This document shows, piece after piece, positions 33,983 to 45,379 of a DNA stretch of 64,000 nucleotides (position 1 is the stretch's first letter; each line of letters starts with the position of its first letter). The notes under the pieces were generated by a model. The model was not told where the DNA came from. It made no database searches and saw only the letters and a program-made list of their open reading frames with translations. The position numbers and the translations under genes were made by a program. Source of the stretch: Manihot esculenta (taxonomy: Eukaryota > Streptophyta > Magnoliopsida > Malpighiales > Euphorbiaceae); assembly GCF_001659605.2 (NCBI RefSeq), contig NC_035174.2, forward strand, positions 22,952,027 through 23,016,026. Direction: 5' to 3'.

Positions 33983-35951
33983 ACCTCGTGACCAACGATA
34001 ACAGTACCACCACTGTCAACGCCACCGTCTCCACCACCAAGGATAACCACGAACACGACATGGTTATGCCTGGCTTTCGTTTCCACCCTACTGAAGAAGA
34101 GCTCGTTGAGTTCTACCTTCGCCGTAAGGTTGAGGGCAAGCGTTTCAATGTAGAGCTAATTACTTTCTTGGATCTTTATCGCTATGACCCTTGGGAACTT
34201 CCTGGTAAACGTTTTTCCCTCTCCTCATAGGGCACCCATTCTCCTACTTTTTCTTTGTCCACTAGCAACCTACCATTTAGAATAGACCCATATGGAATTT
34301 TCATCTTGTGCTTCTAAATTTAGCTCTTACTCTTCTTTCTTCGATGAGTAGATGATGTAAATTCTTGTCTGTTTCCGTTCGATTCCTTTCGAGTTGATTA
34401 TGAATAATTCATATAGTTTGCTACTACTGTATCAGCTTTGGCAGCAATTGGAGAGAAAGAATGGTTTTTCTATGTGCCTAGAGATAGAAAGTACCGAAAC
34501 GGCGATCGACCTAATCGTGTAACTACATCTGGCTACTGGAAGGCAACTGGAGCTGACCGGATGATCAGAACTGAGAACTCAAGGTCAATTGGTTTAAAGA
34601 AAACCCTAGTTTTCTACTCTGGAAAAGCTCCTAAAGGAATCCGAACAAGCTGGATCATGAATGAATATCGCTTGCCACAGCACGAAACTGAAAAATATCA
34701 GAAGGTGAGCACCTCTGTGAGTAAATAATTTCCACTGGAATGAAGCTTTTCTGTTGATGGTTTTCTGTCTTTTTTGTCTTTTATCTCTTGGGTGATGAAT
34801 TCTTTGATCGCTTTTCCATATCATATAATATGGGTTCTAACACAAATTTCAATCTCTCCATAAACCCTAGTTGTCAGAGGTGACTTGGGTTCTAATTTAG
34901 TATATAGTAGTCACTTGGGAACTGTTATTCTTTAGTTCTTTCACGAGTTGCAGATGCACAATCTGAAATAAGTACTAAAAGGATAGAAGATAAGAAATTT
35001 GGCAGGAAGAATACTGCCTGACAGTTGAGAGTTTCAAATCTAATTGTTATTTAATTCGAATTTTTATTATTATTATTAATTTTCTTCACTGGAAATTTAT
35101 AGCACAGCATTCATCCACTTTAAATTCAGTGACCCCATACAGCCAGTAACCATATCTATATTGAATACTGGTCATGGCTACTGATAAATGTCGGAGCCAT
35201 TTTTCATTTCAGTCCCCTTATTTCTACTTAATTCTTTCACATGATGTTTGCCAACTGACAATTTCTTTCTGCCATTCTTTCTTTCCAGGCTGAGATATCA
35301 CTATGCCGAGTTTACAAAAGAGCTGGAGTGGAAGATCACCCATCTCTTCCCCGTTCCCTTCTGTCGAGAGGATCTCAATCTGACAAGAAACATCCTCATC
35401 AACTTTCCATGGAAAGATTTCAACCTTACGGGGGAGGAATACAATCGGAGCAAATAGAGATGGAGAAGATGCGTGAAAGAGATGGAAGTAGTAGCTCAGA
35501 TGTCACTACTGCTTTAGGAATCTCCAATACTACTAATACTTACCATCCAGTGCCTCCAATTAGTACCTCACTTGGATTACCAACTGCAATGGAGGAAGAA
35601 ATATTTTCAGACCAGTATAGACAAGCTTGCTCTTTAGTCCCCAGTAACACCAACCTTTTCACGGGCGGCCCGTCCTCAGCTTCGTCTAACCAAGTAGATG
35701 ATCTCCATAGACTAGTAAATTATCAGCAAGCTTGTCGCAGCAACCAGCAGCAGCAGCAAAGACTACAACATTACACTCAACATCATCACCAGCAACCTTC
35801 ACCGTTCTCTGTCATGGCACCACAATCGCAGACCCTACCTTTCAACGTGCTAACAAACTCACTGCCTACTGCCTTTCAGGAGAGACTGTGGGACTGGAAC
35901 CAAATGCCAGAAGAAAATAAAGAATACAACGCTAGCAGTCAATTCAAGTAA
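33979..35951 (+). CDS. NAC035: NAC-domain transcription factor, LOV1/NAC035-like
   Basis: Three exons, 33979-34204, 34436-34704 and 35289-35951, join in frame (phase 1, then phase 0; GT-AG introns of 231 and 584 bp) to give 385 aa. The NAC DNA-binding domain carries all five subdomains: [21 protein letters not shown] (31-50); [13 protein letters not shown] (64-75); [19 protein letters not shown] through [13 protein letters not shown] (84-119); [18 protein letters not shown] (127-143) with [20 protein letters not shown] (168-176). The introns sit at the positions usual for NAC genes. The C-terminal half (after [10 protein letters not shown]) is serine-, glutamine- and histidine-rich, typical of activation regions. 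NAC proteins bind CGT/CACG-core sites as dimers in the nucleus. The domain, and the GVEDHPS block after it, fit Arabidopsis LOV1/ANAC035, linked to flowering time and cold response, but the exact orthologue is an inference. This is the only convincing host gene in the window. Confidence 0.93.
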
Positions 35952-36489
35952 TCAATGAACTGCATATATACATACACACTCATAGATTAACTAATTGTAC
36001 TTTAATGTTGCTGGTGATGATCATAGTTAATCCACATATGTATGTGTAGGTTCCTTCCAATTATCAACTTTAATTAATGTCGTTAGCTTTTGGATTGACT
36101 GATATTGATTAATGTATAATATGTTTCTCTTAGGGTTGTTATGACTCGAGGAGAAGTTTGTTTTAGCCATGAAGTTTGAGGATTCAGAATAATGGATATT
36201 TTCCCAACTCGTTTGGAATCCAGGATTAGTTGTTGTAGTATAGGCTTATTAATCAAGAAAATTATTCTGTCAGATCATATATATTGTTGTCTACTCCATT
36301 TTCTTCAAAGGTATTCTTCATGATTGTGTTGGCTAAGTGCAAGGTAGGACTCTTTCGATTAAGTCTTTCCAATGCAAGTTCAGAAAATGATGTTATCTTG
36401 CTGGATATACCCAGAGACTATATAGAGAAAAGAATATATAACATGTTGTTAGAACGGTGGGTGTATAAACTAGTTTTGAGACATGAAAG
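35952..36489. other. Downstream flank of the NAC gene, probably containing its 3' UTR
   Basis: There is no further exon in frame. I cannot place a poly(A) site with confidence. Open frames at 36284-36559 and 36483-36692 overlap the tandem repeat and show no protein features. Confidence 0.45.
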
Positions 36490-36815
36490 AAAATACTTTC
36501 TTTCAGGAGTTAATTGCCCCACTATATTTGCTACAGAGTTGTGGAGATACTCCTTCTGAATACAACAAAACCAAGAAAATCACGGACAATAATTTTATTG
36601 TCTCTAGCTTTCCAAAAGAAATTTTGATTGAAGATTTAAGGGAGAATAAAAAAGAATATATAAAGTTGAAAATACTTTCTTTTAGGAGTTAATTACCCCT
36701 CTATATTTGCTATACAGTTGTGGCAAAATCACAGACAGTAATTTAGCTATCTCTGATTTTTCAGAAGAAATTTTGATTGAAAATTTAAGAGAAAATAAGA
36801 AAGAATATATAAAAC
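36490..36815. repeat. Diverged tandem duplication downstream of the NAC gene
   Basis: Two copies share AATACTTTCTTT(C/T)AGGAG at 36490 and 36669 and GAAATTTTGATTGAA(G/A)AT at about 36618 and 36768. The first copy has about 29 extra bases. No coding function seen. Confidence 0.75.
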
Positions 36816-38722
36816 TTGGAGTAACCGTTGGAGACACCTTTCCAGACAGACATATCTGTTAGCAATTATTGGAGATATTTTTTCAGACATATATAAACGT
36901 GTTTCGATAAAAAATATTTACCATAGGTCTTCAACTTTTTAGATTGATATAAACGTACTTCGATAAAAAAAATATTTATCATATAAGAATGTCTGAGATG
37001 TGCCAATAAAGTGTCAAATTTTTTATTTGTAATATAATTTATCAATTTTGAATTCCCTTCAAAGTATCCCACCAAAACACTTCATTTTTAAATTAAAGTT
37101 TCCCATAATATAAATACTTGAAAAGTCTTATAATATTTCTACGTGAGATTATTTATTTCCATTCTCACAACTCATTGTTTAAAATGAAGAAAAAAATAAC
37201 GCCTAGTTGTATTTTTTATTTTTTTATTCGTGGGTGAAAAAAGGTTTATTGGGAAAAGGAGTGTAAAACATTAAAAAAATTAGAAAAATTAAAAGAAAAA
37301 GAAAAACAGAGGAAGCAAATAAACAACTGAAATTATAAGTTAAATATAAAAGCAAGAACTATGAATGGTCGTGCAATTTTATTCATTGAAGATGCACACT
37401 ATCTGACAACTTAATATGCCTTTAAATAGGCTTCATACAAAAAAAAAAATGCAAAGATTATTGGCACTAGTGTAATCTGAAATCCAAAAATCAAGTAAGA
37501 GAAAGAGAGAATTTCTGGATCTGGAAAACAGCCTGCATATTGACCAAGTCCAAGAGGAAATAGCATGTGACAAATGTGAATCACTTTCCAACACTTCCTT
37601 TTAATTCAAAGTTGCAAATGAAGCCTGAAACAAACATGCTCGTCTCTCAAGGTGGCAGTAATCTTGTCCAACGAATGTGGCGGAACCAATCAACATTCAC
37701 ACTTCATATAATCTTTTCAATTGGATCATCCCATTTGCATAGTTGAAAAAGATAGGATAACTATTATAGAGATAAATAATTATAGCTATACGTGGCTGTA
37801 AATAAGGGATCGGATTAAAAATTTAAATATGTTAGTTAAAGAAGAAAGTAACTACAGATTCTTAAGAACCGGATATGAGTCGTAGGTTAACCAAGAGCGC
37901 AGCACATGATTATATGAAATGGAAATTTTGGGTTACAAGAGGTATCCATAGATTTAGCTTTTGAACTCTACCACTATTATTATAATTTTGGTCTTTAGAA
38001 CTGTTTTGCGTTTTGAGCCCTATAGTTCCAGCCTTCAACGTATAATTTTGGTATATTGTGCCCTATCCTCATGGGTTGTAGTTAAATTATGAAGTTAATT
38101 TAAATGTACTTTGAACAATCCTTGAAAATTCTACTTGAACTTGTCTTTTCCAAATGTGTATGGTATGGGTTGTAGTTAAATTATTAAGTTAATTTTCAAC
38201 TTGAATTTGCGTTTTGGAAATGTGTATGGTATCTTGATGTTGAAAATGATTGCTGAGGTGATTGTTGATATATAATTGAAGCGTTTGTAGTTTGATAAAT
38301 ACCGGAGCTTGAGGCAGCTTCGATTGTTATTAATAATGAGAAGAGTAAAGCGCCTCTTGTATATAGTGAATGTGATAAAGGATTGATTAGACCCCGTTAA
38401 GAGTTTTAATCAATATCGTTTAATTAAGACGATATAAAAGAAACGACAGGTTAGAAGCCAAAAAGTCTTATTGAAATTCTTCAAAAAAATTGAAAAGTGA
38501 GTCTCAAACTACTTATAATAGAAAAAAAAAATTTTAATATGCAAAATTATAAAAATATTTAAAAATAATTAAAATGCAAAATTAACTCTCTAAATGGTGA
38601 AATTTTTGTCTCGAACTTTGTAATAGGCCTGTGATCATTGTCACACTTTTGAAAGTTGTGCGTCTCGAAATTTTCTTTCCGAAAATCTATCGTGAGTCTC
38701 TATTGGACGTTGGCAGTACAAG
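36816..38722. other. Intergenic stretch, no gene seen
   Basis: A short tandem repeat (units beginning GGGTTGTAGTTAAATTA at about 38083 and 38166) is the only structure I recognise. 38600-38722 may be the 3' untranslated part of the gypsy remnant that follows. Confidence 0.45.
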
Positions 38723-39109
38723 TTAAGTCCGGTCCAAGTCTATCGTAAAGTCCAATACTAGTTGCTCCGTGTCATTTCCTTCCACTTGTAAAGAACTCGA
38801 CCTCGAGGTTTCATCAGCAGAGTAGTAGTGAAATAGATCTGTCATGTTAAACGTCTTGGAAATTTTCATCTCATTTGGGAGGTCAAGAACATAGGCATTG
38901 TTATTAATTTTCTGAATGATCTGGTATGGACTAATCTTCTTAAAGTCAAGCTTTTTCTGTCCTCCTTCATATAAATACACCATAACTTGGTCACCGACAT
39001 TAAAAGACTTGAAACGTCTATGTTTATCAGCTGTAGCTTTATATTTGTCATTGGCTTCTGTAAGGTATTGTTGTACCTGTTTGAAAACATTCACATGTTG
39101 TTTTGCCAA
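38723..39109 (-). pseudogene. Ty3/gypsy integrase C-terminal fragment
   Basis: The 128-aa minus-strand frame (HVNVFKQVQQYLTEANDKYK, then VGDQVMVYL, INNNAYVLDLPNEM and ISKTFNMTDLFHYY) matches the integrase C-terminus of plant gypsy elements, where the blocks usually read K..ADK.RR...F..GD.V.VYL, I..NAYV.DLP and ISKTFNV.DL. The ATG is internal to the original polyprotein; the upstream integrase and RT are absent. This is a fragment, not a host gene. Confidence 0.85.
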
Positions 39110-39408
39110 ATTGCCATAAAAAATATTTTTAAGTGTTTTTACCTTAGACTGAATAAAGAGAAGAAAAGAAGAAAAAAAAAAGGGAGTAGGGGGATGTTAA
39201 GTTTTCAAAGAGGAGGCAAGCTTCTTGAATTTTTTGTGGGTGAAGTTGAGAGAATTTTTAAAGTGGGGAGAGTAGAGTGCTGGCTGTCAAGAGAGAATGA
39301 GAGCGTGGGAGTACTAAGTTAGGATATCTTTGGAGAAAGAGATGAATAAATAGGAAAAACCTAAAAAAAGGAAGCAAATCTCTTCTACTCTTTTGTGTAA
39401 CCTGCTGG
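39110..39408. other. Unassigned stretch
   Basis: Purine-rich on the plus strand, with no feature I can name. Confidence 0.4.
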
Positions 39409-39525
39409 TTTTTTTTTTTTTTTTTTTTTTTTTGAATTGGAAAATTGGGGATTGGGAGAGTAAAACCTGAGACCTCCCAAATTTACTCAGATGTACTTAC
39501 CACTAGGTTAAACCTGTGAGTGCAG
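39409..39525 (-). mobile_element. tRNA-derived SINE
   Basis: Read on the minus strand it has a box A-like TAACCTAGTGGTAAG, a box B-like GGTCTCAGGTTTTACTC about 35 bases later, then a CCCAATCCCCAA stretch and a poly(A) tail (T run 39409-39433). Imperfect 12-bp duplications CCTGCTGGTTTT (39401-39412) and CTTGCTAGTTTT (39526-39537) flank it. The length, internal Pol III promoter and tail fit a tRNA-derived SINE. Confidence 0.78.
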
Positions 39526-39618
39526 CTTGCTAGTTTTGTTAAATGGCCTAATTTGAGACTGATTTTTTTAATTAAATTTTAACTATTATTTTTCAAAATC
39601 TTTTATGTATTTTAAAAA

Positions 39619-39829
39619 GGGAAAATTACTTTTTAGTCCCTGAGGTTTAATGTAATTAACACTTCTGTCCCTCTATTTTGGCGACCCAACACTTAAGTCC
39701 CTCACTTTCTCTTCCGTCCAAATTCGTAGTCCTTCCGTCCATTTAAACCGTTTGGTCAAAGAGTCAAAGGTGAGATGTGATAATTTTTTCCAAAAATACC
39801 CTTCTCTCAATGTGAAATCCCATAAAAAG

Positions 39830-39860
<31 letters not shown>

Positions 39861-40243
39861 TGCAGAAAGGGTAGGAAGAGGAAGAAGAAGAAGAAGGAAG
39901 AAGAAGGAAAAAGAAGAAGAAGAAGAAAGAAGAAGAAGAAGAAGAAGAAGAAGTTGCAGAAGGGTTGCAGAAAGGGTAGGAAGAAGAAGAAGAAGAAGAA
40001 GAAGAAGGAAGAAGAAGAAAGAAGAAGAAGAAAGAAGAAGAAGAAGTTGCAGAAGGGTAGGAAGAAGAAGAAGAAGAAGGAGGTTAATTTTGTCAATTCA
40101 CGTGTCCCAAACGGCTATTTTGGACGGAAGGACTACGAATTTGGACAGAAAAGAAAGTGAGGAACTTAAGTGTTGAATCGCCAAAATAGAGGGACAGAAG
40201 TGTTAATTACGTTAAATCTCAGGGACTACAAAGTAATTTTCCC
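39619..40243. mobile_element. Mutator-type MITE with a large (GAA)n centre
   Basis: Inverted repeats of about 130 bp start GGGAAAATTACTTT on the left and end AAGTAATTTTCCC on the right. Both contain CTGTCCCTCTATTTTGGCGA and CACTTAAGT in the appropriate orientation. A perfect 9-bp duplication TTTTAAAAA flanks it (39610-39618 and 40244-40252). The centre (about 39826-40082) is an interrupted (GAA)n tract with repeated GTTGCAGAA...GGGTAGGAAGA. The 110-codon minus-strand frame of phenylalanines and leucines is an artefact of this tract. There is no transposase. A truncated relative lies at 29476-29815. Confidence 0.88.
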
Positions 40244-40252
40244 TTTTAAAAA

Positions 40253-40805
40253 TTATAAAAATTACCCCATTCTCCTCATGTTGTCCGAATGGGCAAAGGA
40301 ATAGGCCCATTCGGCCAACCTTATTTTTTCAAGTCCAAATCCATTCTTCGTGAGTCCCAAATGAACATTAAGCCTTATGGGAAAAGACTTAAAAAAAAAA
40401 AGGAGGCTCATGGATCAAGCCTTTGGTCACAAGATTCAAGATAGAGGCCCAATTTTTCCTTTTTAGAATTCTTCTGCTTATTTTTTTAATTTTTAATTTT
40501 ATCATTTTTTACTTTTGTTTCATTTTTTTCATGGCATAGAACATCTCCTAGAAGCTTTTTGACTTACTTTAAATGTGTTGGAACCAAAATATGATTCTTA
40601 TCACTATGCCTTGATTGATTCAAATGTACATGTATACGCAGTACAAAAATCAGGGATCTACAATTTGCTCCCCATTTAAAGTGTTTCTATGTAATATGAG
40701 GTTTGAGCTTACTACCTTCTATGACTTTCTCGGTTTGAATTTATACGTCCGATGACTTGCTCAATTTACCTGAACCAAGTCAAGATTTGTGCAATATGAA
40801 ATGTG
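40253..40805. other. Flank of the copia insertion, probably old gypsy DNA
   Basis: There is no coding frame. CAGGGATCTACAATTTGCTC resembles LTR/untranslated sequence of Tat-group gypsy elements. With the integrase remnant at 47040-47465 it may belong to one old minus-strand element into which the copia inserted. This is a weak inference. Confidence 0.35.
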
Positions 40806-40810
40806 AATAT

Positions 40811-40970
40811 TATGAAGATTATGTTTCTTGTATATCTGAACTGAAGTTTACAACTCTTTAAATACAAGTAATCCTTTAACTAACTAACATAAGATCAGGA
40901 ACTAGAATCGGAAATATGAAATACAAATTACAAATGTGGTTACAGCTGTACATTATCCTTATCCTTAATA
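40811..40970 (-). repeat. 3' LTR of the copia element
   Basis: 160 bp, from TATGAAGATTATG to TCCTTAATA on the plus strand. The last ten codons, including the stop, of the polyprotein lie inside it. Confidence 0.95.
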
Positions 40971-43900
40971 CGCCCCCGCAAGATGGAAGTTCCATCAGAA
41001 ACTCCAATCTTGGATCGAAAATATTGAAACTGAGTTCGTCCAAGCGCTTTTGTAAGCACATCAGCAGGTTGGTCTTTGGTACTAATATGGCGAACTCGAA
41101 GCTGCCCAGCTTGTATCCGCTCACGCACAAAATGATAATCTAGTGCCAAATGTTTCATTTTAGTATGATAAATTGGATTCGCACAAAAATACGTTGCACC
41201 AATATTATCACAATGAATAGTTGGAGAGTCTGAAATAGGCAATTGCAAATCGTGTAACAAATTTTGGACCCAAATAAGTTCAGCTGCAGCATTAGCCAAA
41301 GCTTTGTACTCAGCCTCAGTGGAAGAACGAGAGACAGTTTTCTGCTTTGTAGATTTCCAAGAAATGACATTAGACCCAAGATACAATACATAGGCAGTCG
41401 TTGATCGTCCATGTTCAAGTGCACCACCCCAATCAGAATCGGAAAAGGCAGCCAAGGTATGAACGGAATTGCGACGAAGAAACAGACCAAAGTAAATAGT
41501 ACCCTTTAGATAACGCAACACTCGCTTCAAGGCTTGAAAGTGTGTAGATGTTGGAGCATGCATAAATTGAGACAAGCGGTTCACTGCAAAAGAGACATCA
41601 GGACGAGTAATTGCCAAATATTGCAAAGCACCAACAATTTGACGATAAATCGTAGCATCAGCCGAAGGCGAGCCATCACATAAAACTAAGTTTTCACTTG
41701 AAGATAGAGGTGTGTGAACCTCTTTTGCTCCAGCCATATCAAACTTAACCAAAAGATCATGAATATGCCGATGCTGGGAAAGAAAAAGCCCTGTAGGCGT
41801 AGAAATCACCTCAACACCTAGAAAATGGTGTAAATGCCCCAAGTCCTTAATAGAAAAACGGTTGGCTAATTTTGAAACACAATCATCTAAAAATCCAGTG
41901 TTACTACCAGTGAGCACAATATCATCCACATATATGAGAAAGTAAGCAAGAACAGTACTGGATGTGAAAATAAACAGAGAGGCATCTGCAGTAGATTTGC
42001 GAAACCCAAGTGAGAGCAAAAACGAAGTAAGTTCAAGATACCATGCTCTAGGTGCCTGCTTAAGGCCATAAAGAGACTTGCGCAAACGGCAAATGTGATC
42101 AGGAAATTCAGAATTCACATATCCTGGGGGTTGCTGCATATAAACAGTTTCATGAAGAGTACCTTGAAGGAAGGCGTTATTAACATCAAGCTGTCGCAAA
42201 GGCCAACCTCTAGAGATAGCAAGACTAAGGACAACACGAATTGTAACTGGCTTCGTAACTGGACTGAAGGTCTCAAAATAATCACGCCCAGCTTCTTGAA
42301 GAAAACCCTTGGCAACCAATCTTGCTTTGAACCGATCAATCGAGCCATCAGGTTTTCGTTTGATACGAAACACCCATTTACAGCCAATAGGATGATGATG
42401 AGCTTTCGGAACTAATTCCCAAGTTTTATTAGACAGTAGAGCATTGTATTCAGAATCCATAGCCCGACGCCAGTGCTCATTTTGCATTGCTTGTTGGACT
42501 GTTCTTGGTTCAATGGTGTCGGAAATAGGATACTTAGTTGTGACATGAATAAAAGCATCATTATAATACCTGGGATTAGGTTTTCTTTGGCGTTGAGGCC
42601 GCTGTCCAGCAAGAGTAGAAGACACATGTGACTCATGGGAAGTTGTAGTAGGGGCCACTGCCAACTGCGTCGCAGCATTGTGTAATGCAGAAGATGAGGC
42701 AGCTGCCAGAGAAGGTGGCTGCTCAAGAACTGAATTTTCTGGAACTTCAGTTATTTGTAAAGCATTTTCAGTATGCTGGTGCTGCTCAGACCCAGAAACC
42801 GAACATGGCTGATCATTCAAAGGTAACAAAATCATTGAATCTTGAGACTGTGGAGGACCTGCGCATGGAGCATCTGAAAATAATGTAGAAAATTGAGTGA
42901 CACTTGTGCAAACTATGGAAGGATACACATTGTCAACAAACTTCACATGACAGGAAAGGTATAATTTTTTAGTAGCTGGGTCATAACATTTATAAGCTGA
43001 TTGTGTAGATGAATAACCTAAAAAGATGCACGGGTGTGATCGAGATTGCAATTTGGAAGTAATGTACGGACATAACCAAGGGAAACAGAGGCAACCAAAT
43101 GGTTTTAAACGATCAGAATTATGAGAACGACCAAAAAGCTTATAAAATGGCGTGTGAAACGCAATAACAGAGGATGGCAGCCGATTAATTAAATAAACTG
43201 CAGTGAGAAAAGCATAAGTCCAAAACTCAATTGGTAAGGAAGCAAAATGTAAGAGCGAAAGACCTGTTTCAACAATAAATCTATGTCGCCTTTCAGCAGT
43301 TCCATTGTGTTCGGGAGTGTGAGGTGGAGAAGTATAATGCGAAATACCACAAGATAAGAAGTGAGTTTTTAGTTTCTGATATTCTCCCCCATTATCAGTG
43401 AACACTGAGATTATTTTTGTGTGGAAATAATTCTCTACTAGCTTTTGAAAAGAAACAAAAATGTCATGTGTATCAGATTTCTTTTTCATTGGGTATAGCC
43501 AAGTATATTTAGTGAAGTGATCAATAAACGTAATATAATAAACATAACCATCAATAGACTGTTTTGTTGGTCCCCAAACATCAGAATACACAAGCTGTAA
43601 AGGTTTAGAACTGGTGAGAGAATTATCAAAAAATGGCAGTTTATGACTTTTGCTAACTGAACAAGAAACACAATGAAATTTGGACACAGACTTAGCTAAC
43701 GACTCATGACCCATGCTAGTAAGAGCTAAACGAAAAAATTTATTGGAAGGATGGCCAAGTTTATGATGAAAGGCCGAAAGTGAAGACACACTAGCAGTAG
43801 CATTCAACTGTGGTTGGACACGACTTGTGGAAAAGTGGACACAGTAAATGTCATCAATATTCTCGCCCCGTAGAAGCAACGCCCCCGTGCGCAGATCCTT

Positions 43901-45154
43901 CACAACAAAATAAAGTGGAAAAAATTCCACAGAAACATGATTAGTCCGGCATAGCTTAGCAATAGAAATTAAATTCTTGCGTAAATTTGGCACACATAAA
44001 ACATTCGGAAGAGATAAAGATGTAGATTTAGCTGGTAAACGAGTATTGCCAGTATGAGTAACAGCTAAATTTGTACCATCACCAAGTTGAACCTCTTCTG
44101 GCCCTCCATAATCAGTATAGCTCTGCAAAGAAGATGGATTAGACACGATATGGTGAGAGGCACCACTGTCAAACAGCCACTGTTGTGATGATGGATTAGC
44201 CGTAGTAGCATTCACAGAAGGTGTAGCTGACGTAGTAACTGACGTAGATGTAGAATCGGTTCGAACCACCATGTTATTTTCTCGAAGAAAACGTGCAAGT
44301 TTTCGACACTCAGCAGCTACATGCCCAACATTATCACAGAATTGACAAACAACAGCAGATTGATAATTGCCACGATTATGATTTGGTTGAGAAGAACGAG
44401 ATTGTCCTCCACGATTCCTGCGAAAAGATTGATTTGAACGCCCATAGCCACCAGTTTGCTGGGCTTGCCGATTGCCTGGTCTATTCGTGTAATTAACAGT
44501 AGCAATAGGAGACGAAGAATCAACCGGTTCCTTGTCTTTCAACGATCTCTCAAAATCAGTGAGTTTCTCAAATAAATCAGAAAAAGAAATTGCAGTTTCC
44601 CTAACTTTGATAGCAGCAACAATTGGACCATAATCATTACCAAGTTGAGTAATAATATGAACAATTAAATCATCATCACTCACAGGATTTTGTGTAAGCG
44701 CTAATTCATCAACAATGGCGCGCATCTCATTCAGAAACGTAGCAACAGGTTTCGTGCCTTTTGGATTCTGAGCAAGTTTCGTTTTGAGCGAAAGAACCCG
44801 CGATCGCGAAACATTGGCGAAGCTTTGATGCAGTCGATCCCAGACTTCTTTAGCCGTCTCTGCTGAGGAAATCAGAGGTTGAATTGTGTCGGAGCAACTC
44901 CCAAGAAGAGCACTGACCAGAATATGGTCTTGTCGATACCAGAGGAAATATGCTGGGTTTACAGATCGGTCTTTGTCAGGAAGAAATTTGGATGGAGATT
45001 GTTGAGTTCCATCAATAAAGGAAAGCAAATCAAGCCCGATTAGCGTGGACTGGACTTGCTTCCGCCAAACAGGGAAATTTTCTTGAGTGAGCTTAATGGG
45101 AAAGTGGGTAGGTGCATTTAGTTGAACAACAGTGGTAATAGATGTAGAAGCCAT
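40940..45154 (-). CDS. gag-pol: Ty1/copia Gag-Pol polyprotein, full length
   Basis: A single 1,404-aa frame supplies capsid, protease, integrase and reverse transcriptase/RNase H. In order: gag domain (about 10-260; [17 protein letters not shown]); zinc knuckle [14 protein letters not shown] (about 270-283); protease DSGAS with Asp near 329; integrase HHCC region starting HHKLGHPS near 462; catalytic core with Asp about 525 (YSDVWG), Asp about 587 (FTDNGGEY) and Glu about 34 residues later (NGTAERRHR); RT with YVDDIVL near 1074; RNase H with [17 protein letters not shown] (about 1280) and a closing [10 protein letters not shown]. No frameshift or stop interrupts it. The start ATG (45154) lies 48 bases inside the primer site. 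The final codons read through the purine tract into the 3' LTR and end DKDNVQL. Confidence 0.96.
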   Translation of the reverse strand: MASTSITTVVQLNAPTHFPIKLTQENFPVWRKQVQSTLIGLDLLSFIDGTQQSPSKFLPDKDRSVNPAYFLWYRQDHILVSALLGSCSDTIQPLISSAETAKEVWDRLHQSFANVSRSRVLSLKTKLAQNPKGTKPVATFLNEMRAIVDELALTQNPVSDDDLIVHIITQLGNDYGPIVAAIKVRETAISFSDLFEKLTDFERSLKDKEPVDSSSPIATVNYTNRPGNRQAQQTGGYGRSNQSFRRNRGGQSRSSQPNHNRGNYQSAVVCQFCDNVGHVAAECRKLARFLRENNMVVRTDSTSTSVTTSATPSVNATTANPSSQQWLFDSGASHHIVSNPSSLQSYTDYGGPEEVQLGDGTNLAVTHTGNTRLPAKSTSLSLPNVLCVPNLRKNLISIAKLCRTNHVSVEFFPLYFVVKDLRTGALLLRGENIDDIYCVHFSTSRVQPQLNATASVSSLSAFHHKLGHPSNKFFRLALTSMGHESLAKSVSKFHCVSCSVSKSHKLPFFDNSLTSSKPLQLVYSDVWGPTKQSIDGYVYYITFIDHFTKYTWLYPMKKKSDTHDIFVSFQKLVENYFHTKIISVFTDNGGEYQKLKTHFLSCGISHYTSPPHTPEHNGTAERRHRFIVETGLSLLHFASLPIEFWTYAFLTAVYLINRLPSSVIAFHTPFYKLFGRSHNSDRLKPFGCLCFPWLCPYITSKLQSRSHPCIFLGYSSTQSAYKCYDPATKKLYLSCHVKFVDNVYPSIVCTSVTQFSTLFSDAPCAGPPQSQDSMILLPLNDQPCSVSGSEQHQHTENALQITEVPENSVLEQPPSLAAASSSALHNAATQLAVAPTTTSHESHVSSTLAGQRPQRQRKPNPRYYNDAFIHVTTKYPISDTIEPRTVQQAMQNEHWRRAMDSEYNALLSNKTWELVPKAHHHPIGCKWVFRIKRKPDGSIDRFKARLVAKGFLQEAGRDYFETFSPVTKPVTIRVVLSLAISRGWPLRQLDVNNAFLQGTLHETVYMQQPPGYVNSEFPDHICRLRKSLYGLKQAPRAWYLELTSFLLSLGFRKSTADASLFIFTSSTVLAYFLIYVDDIVLTGSNTGFLDDCVSKLANRFSIKDLGHLHHFLGVEVISTPTGLFLSQHRHIHDLLVKFDMAGAKEVHTPLSSSENLVLCDGSPSADATIYRQIVGALQYLAITRPDVSFAVNRLSQFMHAPTSTHFQALKRVLRYLKGTIYFGLFLRRNSVHTLAAFSDSDWGGALEHGRSTTAYVLYLGSNVISWKSTKQKTVSRSSTEAEYKALANAAAELIWVQNLLHDLQLPISDSPTIHCDNIGATYFCANPIYHTKMKHLALDYHFVRERIQAGQLRVRHISTKDQPADVLTKALGRTQFQYFRSKIGVSDGTSILRGRIKDKDNVQL
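40971..40980 (-). promoter_or_regulatory. Polypurine tract of the copia element
   Basis: Minus strand TGCGGGGGCG directly before the LTR start TATTAAGG. It lies within the reading frame (codons for L-R-G-R). Confidence 0.75.
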
Positions 45155-45202
45155 AAGAAGACAAAATAGAGATCAACCAAAAACTCGTTAGAGTATTTTA
45201 TG

Positions 45203-45214
45203 GCTCTGATACCA
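45203..45214 (-). promoter_or_regulatory. Primer binding site of the copia element
   Basis: Minus-strand TGGTATCAGAGC begins immediately after the 5' LTR. This places the LTR end at ...TTA and supports the TA terminus. Confidence 0.93.
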
Positions 45215-45374
45215 TAAGAAGATTATGTTTCTTGTATATCTGAACTGAAGTTTACAACTCTTTAAATACAAGTAATCCTTTAACTAACTAACATAAGATC
45301 AGGAACTAGAATCGGAAATATGAAATACAAATTACAAATGTGGTTACAGCTGTACATTATCCTTATCCTTAATA
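45215..45374 (-). repeat. 5' LTR of the copia element
   Basis: 160 bp, from TAAGAAGATTATG to TCCTTAATA on the plus strand, followed by the target duplication AATAT. Confidence 0.95.
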
Positions 45375-45379
45375 AATAT

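Larger units (their letters stand above)
40811..45374 (-). mobile_element. Apparently intact Ty1/copia retrotransposon (Ale-like)
   Basis: It is 4,564 bp long with two 160-bp LTRs (40811-40970 and 45215-45374) that differ at one base (the third base of the plus-strand copy). The primer site is at 45203-45214, the purine tract at 40971-40980, and perfect AATAT duplications lie at 40806-40810 and 45375-45379. It has a single 1,404-codon frame. The termini are TA...TA instead of TG...CA. Everything needed for transposition seems present, and the LTR similarity indicates a very recent insertion. Compact size, one frame and the gag type ([10 protein letters not shown]) point to the Ale/Retrofit lineage. 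Confidence 0.95.

Noticed and set aside
38723..39109. 128-aa frame as a host gene
   Set aside because: Its motifs are those of a gypsy integrase C-terminus; the ATG is internal and the rest of pol is missing.
39764..40096. 110-codon minus-strand frame of phenylalanine and leucine, and the similar one at 29480-29689
   Set aside because: This is the translation of a (GAA)n microsatellite inside a MITE.
41155..41490. Various frames of 60-111 codons inside 40811-45374
   Set aside because: They are shadows of the 1,404-codon copia polyprotein in other frames or on the other strand.
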